From JANQJA01 sp040880285 (lineage in GTDB: Bacteria > Pseudomonadota > Gammaproteobacteria > Pseudomonadales > Azotimanducaceae), in assembly GCA_040880285.1 (NCBI GenBank), contig JBBDIT010000028.1, positions 1 through 31,827 of the forward strand: a stretch of 31,827 bases of DNA, read 5' to 3'. Below are positions 1 to 7,744 of this stretch, piece by piece (position 1 is the stretch's first letter; each line of letters opens with the position of its first letter). The notes under the pieces are model-generated. The model did no database searches. It had not been told where the DNA came from and worked only from the letters and a program-made list of their open reading frames with translations. A program made the translations under genes and the position numbers.

Positions 1-1177
1 TTCAGCGTGAGCGGTGGTGCGCTGATACGATCCCCTATGAAGTGATAATAGCCCACATCCAGGTAGAAGTTGGTCGCAATATTGTTTTCTGCTGACACGG
101 AGACGAAGGCAGACTGATCGCCGAGATTGAAAATCGACTGGATGCCGATTGACCACAGAGGTGTCAGCTGTACATTGACGGCGGGGATCAAGTAGTGGCT
201 GCCCAATAAAAAGACAGCGCCAGATTGGTAGGCGAGATTGGCAGTATTCTCAATGTAGTTGCGGGGGTCGTCTGCACCGGCACCGTTGTAATGATACTCG
301 ACCATGCCAAAGACGTTTTCTGAAAAGGCATAGTCGATACCGGTTGATACCCGGGTGAAGTCTTCACGCCCGAAAACGCTGGCAACCTCTAGCCAGAAAC
401 CAAAATTCCCAAGGGAGGTCTCGATTCCGACGCCTGCCAGCGATTCACCCACGAAGCGAGCCAATGTCAATTGATAGTCGACACCGCTTGAATTGTTTCG
501 TAGTCGGAAAAAAGCGGCACTGGTATCCGGGCCGGCATCCTTGCCCGGAATGATACCGAGATCGAGTTCCCCCAATTGACCGAGGGGGCGTTGGAACCTT
601 ATGGCATCAACGCCGAGGCGATATTCTGTATTGAGTGTCCTGACGTCGAACGGCAAGAAGACGTCTGTCGGGTTGATGATACGCGCCATACCAAAGGTGA
701 TTGCTTGTCGCCCGATGGTCAGGTCGCCGGATTCGAAGTTGAACTGCAGATTGAATCGATCCAGATTCTGGAATAATTGCGCCCTGGGATTGTCGTTAGG
801 GGTGGAATCAATATCTACCAGCCGCCACCGATGGTCACTGGTTGAGGCCGGTTGGGGAAGAAAGGGTTCTTTTGAACTCAAGACCGCGCCGAGTTCATAG
901 TGAAACTGGAACGAAGTTCCGTCGCCGAGGTAGTCCCACATTAAGCGAACGGTGTTTTGCGACTGGTAAAGTTCATCGGTATCGATCTGCGGGACCTCAG
1001 GTCGGTCCCGGGCAATCGCATAGCTTTTAAGGTAGCCACTTGCCCGGATTGCAGATGCTGGCGATGACAAGAGGAGTGTGGCCACCAGAACTGCCATTAA
1101 CTGGACAGCCCGTATCTGGACACACCGTATCTGGACATCCCGTATCTTGAGAGGGTGAACCAATTTATTTACGTTCA
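1..1177 (-). CDS. Outer-membrane beta-barrel protein, partial (C-terminus beyond window)
   Basis: An open frame runs from an ATG at 1177-1175 to base 1 with no stop, giving at least 392 residues, so the 3' end is missing. After a basic N-terminus and a hydrophobic stretch (residues 28-43, ending in an ASA cleavage-like site), the protein is made of alternating polar/aromatic strands with Gly, Asn and Asp turns, as in porin-like outer-membrane barrels. I cannot assign a named family. The start overlaps the end of the upstream ATPase gene by 13 bases, so translation is probably coupled and the gene is last in a five-gene cassette. Residues 12-26 are three copies of a five-residue unit encoded by a 15-bp tandem repeat, placed before the signal peptide. 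An internal ATG at 1097 would begin just at the hydrophobic segment and is an alternative start. Inference: outer-membrane partner of the ABC/LolA-like system. Confidence 0.8.
1101..1145. repeat. 15-bp tandem repeat, three copies
   Basis: Copies at 1101-1115, 1116-1130 and 1131-1145 share CTGGACA and CCGTAT and differ only at two or three bases in the middle; a degenerate fourth start follows at 1146. The unit keeps the reading frame of the barrel gene and encodes IR(D/C/A)VQ three times on the minus strand. Confidence 0.9.
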
Positions 1178-1851
1178 TCGGCCAGGATCCGGCCATCATG
1201 CATGTGAATAAGACGCGTTGCGCGTTCCATGATTTTCTCATCATGGGTAGAAAATACGAAAGTCATTCCCTGGCTCTGGTTCAGGTCTCGCATCACATCC
1301 AGCAATGCGATGCCCGTTTTTGAATCCAGGTTTGCGGTCGGTTCGTCCGCAAGGATTATGTCCGGTGATGAAGCCATGGCACGGGCGACGGCAACTCGCT
1401 GCTGTTGTCCTCCCGACAATTGCGGCGGACGACGATTGCCGAGCCCGCTTAACCCCACAACTTCAAGCATGTCAGTCACGCGGGCCTTCCTTGTGTGTGA
1501 CGGTAAGCCCTGCAATAGCATGATGTATTCTATGTTCTCTTCCGCCGAGAGCACTGGTATCAGGTTGTATGACTGGAAGATAAAGCCGATGTGATCGCGC
1601 CGGAAATCTGACAGTGCCGCGCCACTCATACTCTCAATATTAATACCTGATAATTCGACACTTCCACTTGTGGGATTGTCGAGGCCGCCAACCAAGTGCA
1701 AAAAAGTGGTTTTTCCAGATCCTGATGGACCAATTACTGCGGTGAACTCGCCAGGATCTATGTCAATTGACACCTGGTCCACGGCTTTGACAAGCGTCTC
1801 GCCGCTGCCAAAATATCGACAAAGGTTTCGGGTTCTAATGACAGGTGACAT
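1165..1851 (-). CDS. ABC transporter ATP-binding protein, LolD/MacB type
   Basis: 228 residues, the normal size for a stand-alone LolD/MacB-type ATPase. Walker A GPSGSGKT at 41-48, Q-loop Gln 93 in IFQSYN, signature LSGGQ at 145-149, Walker B IILADE with catalytic Glu 170, and switch His 203 are all present, so it should hydrolyse ATP to drive the two FtsX-type permeases encoded just upstream. The ATG at 1851 lies 9 bases after the permease stop; the AGGA overlapping that stop is a plausible ribosome site. The 3' end overlaps the barrel gene. Family knowledge: these ATPases power mechanotransmission across the envelope (lipoprotein release, toxin or peptide efflux) rather than classic membrane import. 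The substrate is not evident from the sequence. Confidence 0.95.
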   Translation of the reverse strand: MSPVIRTRNLCRYFGSGETLVKAVDQVSIDIDPGEFTAVIGPSGSGKTTFLHLVGGLDNPTSGSVELSGINIESMSGAALSDFRRDHIGFIFQSYNLIPVLSAEENIEYIMLLQGLPSHTRKARVTDMLEVVGLSGLGNRRPPQLSGGQQQRVAVARAMASSPDIILADEPTANLDSKTGIALLDVMRDLNQSQGMTFVFSTHDEKIMERATRLIHMHDGRILADERK

Positions 1852-1860
1852 CTCGAAATC

Positions 1861-3084
1861 CTATAGGCTACGTTGTAAGGCAGTGGCTGGTGTGATTCTG
1901 GAAGCAAATCTTGCCGGGTAGAGTGCGGCACAGACGGTCAACACCACGACATAGACCGGGAAGTTGATAAACTGGGCAGGTACAAGAACAGTCTTGATGG
2001 TGTTGTCCAGACTGATACCGGACATTTCCATCTCGCCCATGGGTATCCCATGATCGGCGAACCAGAGACCTAATGCACCGCCCAACATCATACCAAAGAC
2101 ACAACTGAGCAAGGCAATCATACCGGCCTCAGTCACGACCAACAGGACCAACTGCATGGGTTTGGTACCCAGTGCCTTGATTACCCCGATCTCATAAATA
2201 CGTTCGTAGATTGACATAAACATGGAGTTGATGACGCCGAGCGTTGCCAGCAGGAACAGGATGGCACCGACGATAAACGACGAATAACCGGACATTCCCA
2301 GAATCGATGCAATTTCAGTGTTCGCTTCAAGCCAGCTGAGGGCTTCAACATCCTGTGTATTTAATGTCCGGTAGAGTGGCAGATTCTTGTCGATTGCGTC
2401 ATCGGGATTGTTGAAGCGAATGATGATCTGGTGACTCTCACTTTCGAGCCCAAGCATCTCTCTTCCCTTATCCAGATTGATAAATACAAAGTTATCGTCG
2501 AGTTCCCTCATACCGAATTCGAGAAGTCCTGATACACGGAACAGGGCCTGGGTGAGTTCCCCGCTGTTGGCTTCAGCGAGGGTCAGCACGATGCGGTCTC
2601 CGAGTTCTACTTCCAGCAGCCGCGCCATTGATTTGCCGATGAGAATCTCAGCAGGAGCGCCGGTTAAATAGTAACCCTCGACAATTGCCTCGTTGATCTT
2701 GCTGACTTTGACTTCCTTATCGGCGTTAACACCATAGATGAGACCGCTGGTCACATTGTAGGTTGATGAAATCATGCCGCCTGACAGGATCCTTGGAGCG
2801 TGGGCCGAAACGGACGGATCGCGCTCGAGAATCGCTTCGATGGATTCTGAAGCGTCGAGCACAAGGTCCGTATCTAATGATTCGAGAAAACCTCGTCGAT
2901 GAACCTGTGCTTCTCCATTCAATGTGGTTGTCACACTGTCGGTGATCACATTGGTCATACCGATGACGACTGCATCGGTGAAAATCAGCGCCGCCAGGCT
3001 AAAGCCGATGAGTATGACCGTCAGCACAGTTCTTCGCGTGTTGCGGAACAGGTTCCTGAAGGCAAGTTTGAATGTCAGCATCAC
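1861..3084 (-). CDS. FtsX/LolE-type ABC transporter permease
   Basis: 407 residues. One transmembrane helix near residues 19-41, a large periplasmic domain (about 45-262), then three helices near 268-292, 312-340 and 372-392: the four-helix MacB/FtsX/LolCE architecture. The cytoplasmic loop YERIYEIGVIKALG (about 293-306) is the typical FtsX coupling motif. The start is a GTG at 3084 that shares its G with the TAG stop of the preceding permease gene; an ATG follows immediately at 3081. It probably forms a heterodimer with the product of 3084-4307 and works with the ATPase downstream. Family clear; substrate unknown. Confidence 0.92.
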   Translation of the reverse strand: MMLTFKLAFRNLFRNTRRTVLTVILIGFSLAALIFTDAVVIGMTNVITDSVTTTLNGEAQVHRRGFLESLDTDLVLDASESIEAILERDPSVSAHAPRILSGGMISSTYNVTSGLIYGVNADKEVKVSKINEAIVEGYYLTGAPAEILIGKSMARLLEVELGDRIVLTLAEANSGELTQALFRVSGLLEFGMRELDDNFVFINLDKGREMLGLESESHQIIIRFNNPDDAIDKNLPLYRTLNTQDVEALSWLEANTEIASILGMSGYSSFIVGAILFLLATLGVINSMFMSIYERIYEIGVIKALGTKPMQLVLLVVTEAGMIALLSCVFGMMLGGALGLWFADHGIPMGEMEMSGISLDNTIKTVLVPAQFINFPVYVVVLTVCAALYPARFASRITPATALQRSL

Positions 3085-4307
3085 TAGAACGTCTGCATCG
3101 CCTGGGTTGGTGGGACCCGCGCGGCACGAATTCCGGGTGGGATACTGACCAGAATCGCATAGACGTAAATAATCAGCATGGGTAACAACATGACCCTTGG
3201 TGATAGCTCCCCGGTCAAAAAACCGAAGCTAACGCCGCCCATGTCGATCGGTTGGGGTAGCGCTATGCCGACGCTTGTAAACCATGCGATGACGGGAAAC
3301 GCCAGCACGAATCCAATAGCCAGGCTGAATGTTGCAAGGATTGACGTTTCCAGAGTGATCAGCAACAGGATCGTTGCGGGGCGACTACCGATAGCCTTCA
3401 ATACGCCAAACTCGCGCGTCCGCTCAAGAACGGACATGAGGACAGTGTTGAGCACGCCGATGAATACAATAAACAGAATGATACCGAGCGTCACCTGGTT
3501 ACCGCGCTTGTCTGCTTCCATAGATTTATAAAATGTTTCCTGCACGACTTGCCATGGTGAAACAGTGAGTGTTGGCATGAATTCCTGCAACTCGGCAGCC
3601 ACAATCCTGGCATCGTCTATGTCATCGATCAGCATAGCAAATTCGTGAACCCGCGAATCCAACGCCAGGAATTCCTGCGCAGCGGTCAAAGGCAGGATGA
3701 CCCGTAATCTGTCTTGAGATCGACTTGTACCGACAATTCCGGCAACGATATAAATATCGTTTGCGATAGACCCGTCCGCACCCTGGGATATCAGGATGAG
3801 TTCACTGCCGACCGCGATTTCGAGGGCGTCAGCAATACCCTGGCCTACCAGGGCCCCATAATAGCCATCCGTGTCAGGATCCTGGGAGATCCAGGTCCCG
3901 GTGGTGATCTTTTCCTTGAGACGACTGGTTACTGGTTCCAATTGTGGGTCGACCCCGATCACTTGCGCGGGCGATGACTGCTCACCTGCATAAGACAGTG
4001 CCGGGGCGTAGACCCGGGGTGTAAAGGCGGTGATTCGCGAATGAGCCTCAAGGATGGCAGCAACTTGTCCGGGGTTATCGATCGTCTTATAGATGCGTGC
4101 ACGGTTGACATAATCATCCTTGTGAATCTGGATATGTCCGGTCTGGTCTTCAGTAAAGATTCGGATGATATTGCTATAGCTTCCGTTTACTAAAGAAAAT
4201 GAGAGACTGCAAAGAATATAGCCACCCGCCATACTCAGTGCCGTCAAGAGCGAGCGTCGTCGCTGACGCAATACATTTCGAAACGCAAGCGTCAACAACA
4301 GCCGCAC
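3084..4307 (-). CDS. FtsX/LolC-type ABC transporter permease
   Basis: 407 residues, the same length as its neighbour but a different sequence. N-terminal helix at about 19-42, periplasmic domain to about 268, then three helices toward the C-terminus. The loop LERTREFGVLKAIG is the FtsX-family signature. The start is GTG at 4307, overlapping the TAG stop of the LolA-like gene by one base (TAGTG), which suggests termination-reinitiation. Two unequal permeases, one ATPase and a LolA-like partner mirror the LolCDE-LolA arrangement, but LolCDE proper handles lipoproteins and the specificity here is unknown. Confidence 0.92.
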   Translation of the reverse strand: MRLLLTLAFRNVLRQRRRSLLTALSMAGGYILCSLSFSLVNGSYSNIIRIFTEDQTGHIQIHKDDYVNRARIYKTIDNPGQVAAILEAHSRITAFTPRVYAPALSYAGEQSSPAQVIGVDPQLEPVTSRLKEKITTGTWISQDPDTDGYYGALVGQGIADALEIAVGSELILISQGADGSIANDIYIVAGIVGTSRSQDRLRVILPLTAAQEFLALDSRVHEFAMLIDDIDDARIVAAELQEFMPTLTVSPWQVVQETFYKSMEADKRGNQVTLGIILFIVFIGVLNTVLMSVLERTREFGVLKAIGSRPATILLLITLETSILATFSLAIGFVLAFPVIAWFTSVGIALPQPIDMGGVSFGFLTGELSPRVMLLPMLIIYVYAILVSIPPGIRAARVPPTQAMQTF

Positions 4308-5086
4308 TAGAACCTGCTCTGCAAATTGCGTAAGGTGAAGTCGTCAGGGCTTACATCAGAAGTATCGAACAAAAGGCTTTCATAGGTGATGACGGTCTTG
4401 TGTCCTTGCTTGTTGAGCGGGGTCATTTCGAGTACCGACGGCAGCAATACGCCATCGAATTGCTTCGGTTGTTTAAACTCGAGTCGCCTGATCATGGTGC
4501 CATCGTCGTCATAGAAATTCTGCTCAACCGGGATCATGGTGTCCTTGTCGATTACATAGTCGATCTTTCCCCATACGGTGATCGTTTGCTCTTTGGGGTG
4601 AAGGATGACGCGATATTGCGCTGCTGTCTCATTTAAGGCCAGCCGATAGGCTTGTGTCAGTGTCGTCTGCTGGACCAGGTCGTCATTGGTAAAATCACTC
4701 CCCATCCAGGATCCCATCATCATTGATGGCGGAACCTTGATAACCTTGTTAATTTTGGGAAAGTAATTCCACATCTCCTTATCGAGTTTCAATGTGGCAA
4801 TACCACGATCTTTCCTCGGTTCAAGAATACGAATGAGCGAGTTCTCTACCCCCATACTCTTTGCTTCCATGCGGAGGGTTCTTGAATATTGCGGCGTCTC
4901 GATTGACATGGTGAGCCTGGCGACGCTGGCCTCGCCCCGATATAACTCCTCCATTTCATTAATCAGGTCGATGGCGCGTTGATCCGAGAGGTTCGACGCC
5001 TGGACGTCGCGTTCGGGCGCATTGGGACCAGCTGCCATCGCAACGGATGCCGCCAACATCAGGATAACGGTTGATAGTCTACGCAT
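4307..5086 (-). CDS. LolA-like periplasmic protein (outer membrane lipoprotein-sorting type)
   Basis: 259 residues with a clear signal peptide (residues 1-19, cleavage after AMA or one residue on). The mature part has the features of the LolA-like family usually annotated as outer membrane lipoprotein-sorting protein: RGIATLKLDKEMWNYFPK at about 93-110, followed by the MMMGSWMGSDFTNDDLV segment. The LolA fold is an open half-barrel that carries acylated or hydrophobic cargo across the periplasm. It is first in the cassette and precedes both permeases, so it is probably the carrier for what the ABC complex extracts. It is not LolA itself: that gene is normally not next to lolCDE and lacks these motifs. 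Start ATG 5086-5084. Confidence 0.88.
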   Translation of the reverse strand: MRRLSTVILMLAASVAMAAGPNAPERDVQASNLSDQRAIDLINEMEELYRGEASVARLTMSIETPQYSRTLRMEAKSMGVENSLIRILEPRKDRGIATLKLDKEMWNYFPKINKVIKVPPSMMMGSWMGSDFTNDDLVQQTTLTQAYRLALNETAAQYRVILHPKEQTITVWGKIDYVIDKDTMIPVEQNFYDDDGTMIRRLEFKQPKQFDGVLLPSVLEMTPLNKQGHKTVITYESLLFDTSDVSPDDFTLRNLQSRF

Positions 5087-5120
5087 CGAGCTGCAATCAA
5101 TAATGATGGGACGAGTTTGC

Positions 5121-5126
5121 TATACT
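5121..5126 (+). promoter_or_regulatory. Putative extended -10 promoter for the DUF481 gene
   Basis: TGCTATACT (hexamer TATACT at 5121-5126 with an upstream TG) fits an extended -10 element; no good -35 is visible. It lies in the 73-bp divergent gap between the LolA-like gene and the DUF481 gene, about 34 bases before the latter's ATG. Confidence 0.45.
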
Positions 5127-5159
5127 TTGCGACCCTATGTCTAATGGAGTTGACGCTTG

Positions 5160-5912
5160 ATGACTCGTGTGTTGTCAATCGTAGTGCTGATCACGTTGTT
5201 GCTAGTCCAATCCGTGCAGGCACAAGATGATCCCGCTGAAGTCGAAGAAGTCACGGAGGCTAAATCGGTATTGAAAATCTGGTCAAGCCAAATCGAACTC
5301 GGGGCAGTAATGACGACGGGTAACACGGAGCAGGAAAATTTTAAATTCGCTGTCAACGTTGTAAGGAACGCAGAGATTCTGAAGCATACGGGTCAGGTCA
5401 CCGGGATTCGGGCGTCGGAAGACGATATCGTCACGGCGGAGAAATATTATGCTACTTATCAAGTTGATTATAAGCTTGCAGGTGACCATTCCCTGTTCGC
5501 TCGCGGGGCTTATGAGACTGATGAGTTCAGCGGATTTGAATATCAGGCGGATGCAACCGTTGGTTATACTCGCCTTCTCTATGGGTCTGACGCCATCGAA
5601 TGGCATGCAGGTGGGGGTGTCGGTTCGCGCCACTCAAAGTTTGACACCGGGGTCAGTGAATCCGAGTTCATTACTCGTCTTGCGACCGATGTGCGTTGGC
5701 AAGTCAGTGACTCGGCTGGATTCAAACAGCTGTTGAGCGCAGAGATTGGAGAGAAATCGACGATCACCCGATCGGAGACCTCTCTTGGGACCACCATCGC
5801 CGGTGATTTGGCAATGAAGGTTGCCATCAACGTCAAACATCAATCAGAAGTTCCATTCGGCCGGGATAAAACCGACACCGAATCCTCGATTACACTCGTT
5901 TATTCCCTTTAG
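5160..5912 (+). CDS. DUF481 / YdiY-type outer membrane protein
   Basis: 250 residues from the ATG at 5160, chosen over the TTG at 5157 because GGAG at 5146-5149 is well placed. Signal peptide to about residue 22 (VQA|Q), a short acidic linker, then a beta-rich domain starting IELGAVMTTGNTEQENF, the characteristic opening of DUF481 (YdiY, often called salt-induced outer membrane protein). Alternating strands and a terminal VYSL match an outer-membrane barrel. It is divergent from the LolA-like/ABC cassette across 73 bp and could share regulation with it. The molecular function of the family is poorly known. A weak TTCCC/GGGAA hairpin spans the stop codon without a T-tract. Confidence 0.88.
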   Translation: MTRVLSIVVLITLLLVQSVQAQDDPAEVEEVTEAKSVLKIWSSQIELGAVMTTGNTEQENFKFAVNVVRNAEILKHTGQVTGIRASEDDIVTAEKYYATYQVDYKLAGDHSLFARGAYETDEFSGFEYQADATVGYTRLLYGSDAIEWHAGGGVGSRHSKFDTGVSESEFITRLATDVRWQVSDSAGFKQLLSAEIGEKSTITRSETSLGTTIAGDLAMKVAINVKHQSEVPFGRDKTDTESSITLVYSL

Positions 5913-5941
5913 GGAACCTCTGAACCAGTGGATCTATAGAG

Positions 5942-6367
5942 ATGTCCGACCGCAGCCTTGCATTCCTGATTGCGGCAGCGGTCCTGATATTGGTCGGCGG
6001 TCTCGTTGCCAACTCCTTCCTGGGTGCACCGCAGCGCCCGCTTGCGGTTGAGACAGAGACATCAGGGCCCGACAAAATAGATCAAACCAGGACCGGTGTC
6101 CGGGTACGAGTATCAAACTGCAGCCGGGAGTCGGGTTATGGTCGTACCCTGCTCGAGGGTTACGTCGAGAATACGGGCAACGTTGACCTGCATTACGTGA
6201 CCGTCAAGTCCATCTGGAAGGACTTGAATGGGAGGGTGATTGCGACCACTACGACTTTCGCAGTCAATGGCAACCGTCTCGCCCCGGGGGAACGCGTCGA
6301 ATTTACCGATAGTAGCGAAGAGAGCGATGTTGACCGTTGCAACGTGGAAGCAATCGATTGGTGGTAG
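5942..6367 (+). CDS. Membrane-anchored FxLYD-domain protein
   Basis: 141 residues. One N-terminal transmembrane helix (about 7-29), a short linker, then a small beta-sandwich domain with the FxLYD pattern: EGYVENTGNVDLHYVTVK, DLNGRVIAT, and LAPGERVEFT. Such domains are found in extracytoplasmic proteins and are thought to mediate binding, not catalysis. Two cysteines (residue 60 and one near the C-terminus, about 133) could form a disulfide. It starts 29 bases after the DUF481 stop and may be co-transcribed. No specific function can be given. Confidence 0.75.
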   Translation: MSDRSLAFLIAAAVLILVGGLVANSFLGAPQRPLAVETETSGPDKIDQTRTGVRVRVSNCSRESGYGRTLLEGYVENTGNVDLHYVTVKSIWKDLNGRVIATTTTFAVNGNRLAPGERVEFTDSSEESDVDRCNVEAIDWW

Positions 6368-6453
6368 ATCGCCTTATTCCCAAAATTATATTCTATAAAC
6401 CAATTCAATATATTCCTTTTTGCCCAGTTTCAATCCAAATCAGAATATATAGA
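6368..6453. other. AT-rich patch with overlapping inverted repeats
   Basis: This gap is visibly more AT-rich than its surroundings. ATTCTATA (6390-6397) pairs with TATAGAAT (6448-6455), and ATATATTC (6408-6415) pairs with GAATATAT (6443-6450); the right arms overlap, so the pairings compete. TTGCCC (6420-6425) with GAATAT 17 bases downstream is a weak promoter candidate. Low complexity could produce all of this by chance. Confidence 0.4.
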
Positions 6454-6744
6454 ATGCGCGAACTGTATAACGACATTCGGAGCCTGGCCATGAACTGCTG
6501 CCCATGTGATCAAGAAAAAAATACCGGGAGCGGACAGAATTTCCTGGACCAGGGGCTTGCCCGTTGTCGGGCGCAGGTGGCGTCGACGGTCAAATACCTT
6601 GCGCGCCCACGACTATTCAACTGGATCACGGTGCTCCTGATCACGATCTGGATGGGTATTGTCGCGGTGGTTGCAGAAACGAGCCAGCCAGGTACTCGCG
6701 AATCCGTATCAATGCAAAGCTTGATCGAGTCCCTGTCCAGGTAG
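6454..6744 (+). CDS. Possible small single-pass membrane protein (uncertain)
   Basis: 96 residues from the ATG at 6454 (the frame is open further upstream into the FxLYD gene). It has a cysteine cluster NCCPC at about residues 14-18 and one strongly hydrophobic segment near 56-75 (WITVLLITIWMGIVAVVAE), followed by a short polar tail. No ribosome site is obvious and I recognise no family. It ends just before the convergent LysR gene. The transmembrane-like segment and the lack of any alternative gene here are the only arguments for it; it may be spurious. Confidence 0.35.
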   Translation: MRELYNDIRSLAMNCCPCDQEKNTGSGQNFLDQGLARCRAQVASTVKYLARPRLFNWITVLLITIWMGIVAVVAETSQPGTRESVSMQSLIESLSR

Positions 6745-6754
6745 GTATCGGCGG

Positions 6755-7660
6755 TTAACAACCGCCGATCATAGTGCAGTCCTTGAACTCCTCTGCGATG
6801 TAGTCGATAAAACTTCGTACCTTGGAGGGCAGGTGTCGGCCCGGCGGATAAACCGCATACAGATTCATGGGTTCCACCTGGTAATCATCAAGGATGGTGA
6901 CCAACTCCCCCGACGCGATTGCATCCCCCACCAGCCAACGTGGAGCACGGGATACACCGAGCCCGGTCAAGAGGCCGGTCCGTAGCGCCTCGGTATTATT
7001 GGTCGTGAGGTTCCCGTCCGCACGGACATAGAAGGGTTCGCCCCTATCGACGAATTGGGTTTCATTGCTGCCGCCGGCATCTGTGTAGACCAGGTAATTA
7101 TGGTCCTTGAGGTCCCTTGGATGATCCGGCGTTCCTTTTAGTTCAAGGTAGGAGGGGGCCGCAACGGTAACGACAGGGCTTGAACACAGTTTTTTTGCGA
7201 TCAGGCTTGAGTCAGCCAGATTACCCATTCGCAGTGCGACATCGACGCCTTCTTCAACCAGGTCTACAACCCGGTCGTTCAGGCGGATGTCGACCTTGAT
7301 TTCAGGATACTGCGAAAAAAAACGCGGGAGCCGGGGCACCACATGCAGGCGGCCAAAGGCTACCACGGTACTGACTCGCACCGTACCTTTAGGCTGGGTC
7401 TGGAGATGGCCAACCATTTGTTCTGCGTCTTCTACATCCTGCAAGATGGCAACGCAACGCTCATAGTAGTCGGTACCGGTTTCGGTCAGGCGTAAGCTGC
7501 GGGTGCTTCTGTTCAGCAATTTCGCCCCTAGCCACGACTCCAATTCTGCAATATTCTTGCTGATGGTGGGCTGGGTACTGTTCATTTCTTTCGCAACGGC
7601 TGAGAAACTGCCGGTTTCGACGACTCGGATGAACATGTGCATGGCGGTGAGTCTATCCAT
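6755..7660 (-). CDS. LysR-family transcriptional regulator
   Basis: 301 residues, normal family length. Winged-helix DNA-binding domain at residues 1-60 (MDRLTAMHMFIRVVETGSFS, then SQPTIS-like STQPTISKNIAELE), linker helix, and a LysR substrate-binding domain from about 90 to 295. It is of the CrgA/AaeR-like subgroup with the VRVST start of the effector domain. It is divergent from a thioredoxin-fold redoxin gene 84 bases away, and a perfect 7-bp inverted repeat lies in between, 20 bases above its ATG. The classical LysR layout suggests it controls that gene and itself. The effector is unknown; a redox signal is a guess from context. Confidence 0.93.
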   Translation of the reverse strand: MDRLTAMHMFIRVVETGSFSAVAKEMNSTQPTISKNIAELESWLGAKLLNRSTRSLRLTETGTDYYERCVAILQDVEDAEQMVGHLQTQPKGTVRVSTVVAFGRLHVVPRLPRFFSQYPEIKVDIRLNDRVVDLVEEGVDVALRMGNLADSSLIAKKLCSSPVVTVAAPSYLELKGTPDHPRDLKDHNYLVYTDAGGSNETQFVDRGEPFYVRADGNLTTNNTEALRTGLLTGLGVSRAPRWLVGDAIASGELVTILDDYQVEPMNLYAVYPPGRHLPSKVRSFIDYIAEEFKDCTMIGGC

Positions 7661-7679
7661 GTTACCTATTCTTGGGTCG

Positions 7680-7700
7680 AATAAACTGTATGTGTTTATT
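7680..7700. promoter_or_regulatory. Candidate LysR operator, AATAAAC-N7-GTTTATT
   Basis: A perfect 7-bp inverted repeat with a 7-bp spacer, containing the T-N11-A pattern of LysR-type sites, lies between the divergent lysR and redoxin genes. Its centre is about 45 bases above the expected redoxin start of transcription. Confidence 0.65.
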
Positions 7701-7723
7701 GTGATTTAACAAAGGTTGGTGAA

Positions 7724-7729
7724 TATAAT
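7724..7729 (+). promoter_or_regulatory. Consensus -10 element of the redoxin gene
   Basis: TATAAT is a perfect -10 hexamer. The -35 is poor (TTGTGA at 7699-7704 with a long 19-base spacer, overlapping the inverted repeat by two bases), as expected for an activator-dependent promoter. Confidence 0.6.
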
Positions 7730-7744
7730 ATATTGCGTGACTTG

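Noticed and set aside
5903..5916. TTCCC-TTTA-GGGAA hairpin as a terminator of the DUF481 gene
   Set aside because: Five-pair stem and no T-tract; the next gene follows after 29 bases and is probably co-transcribed.
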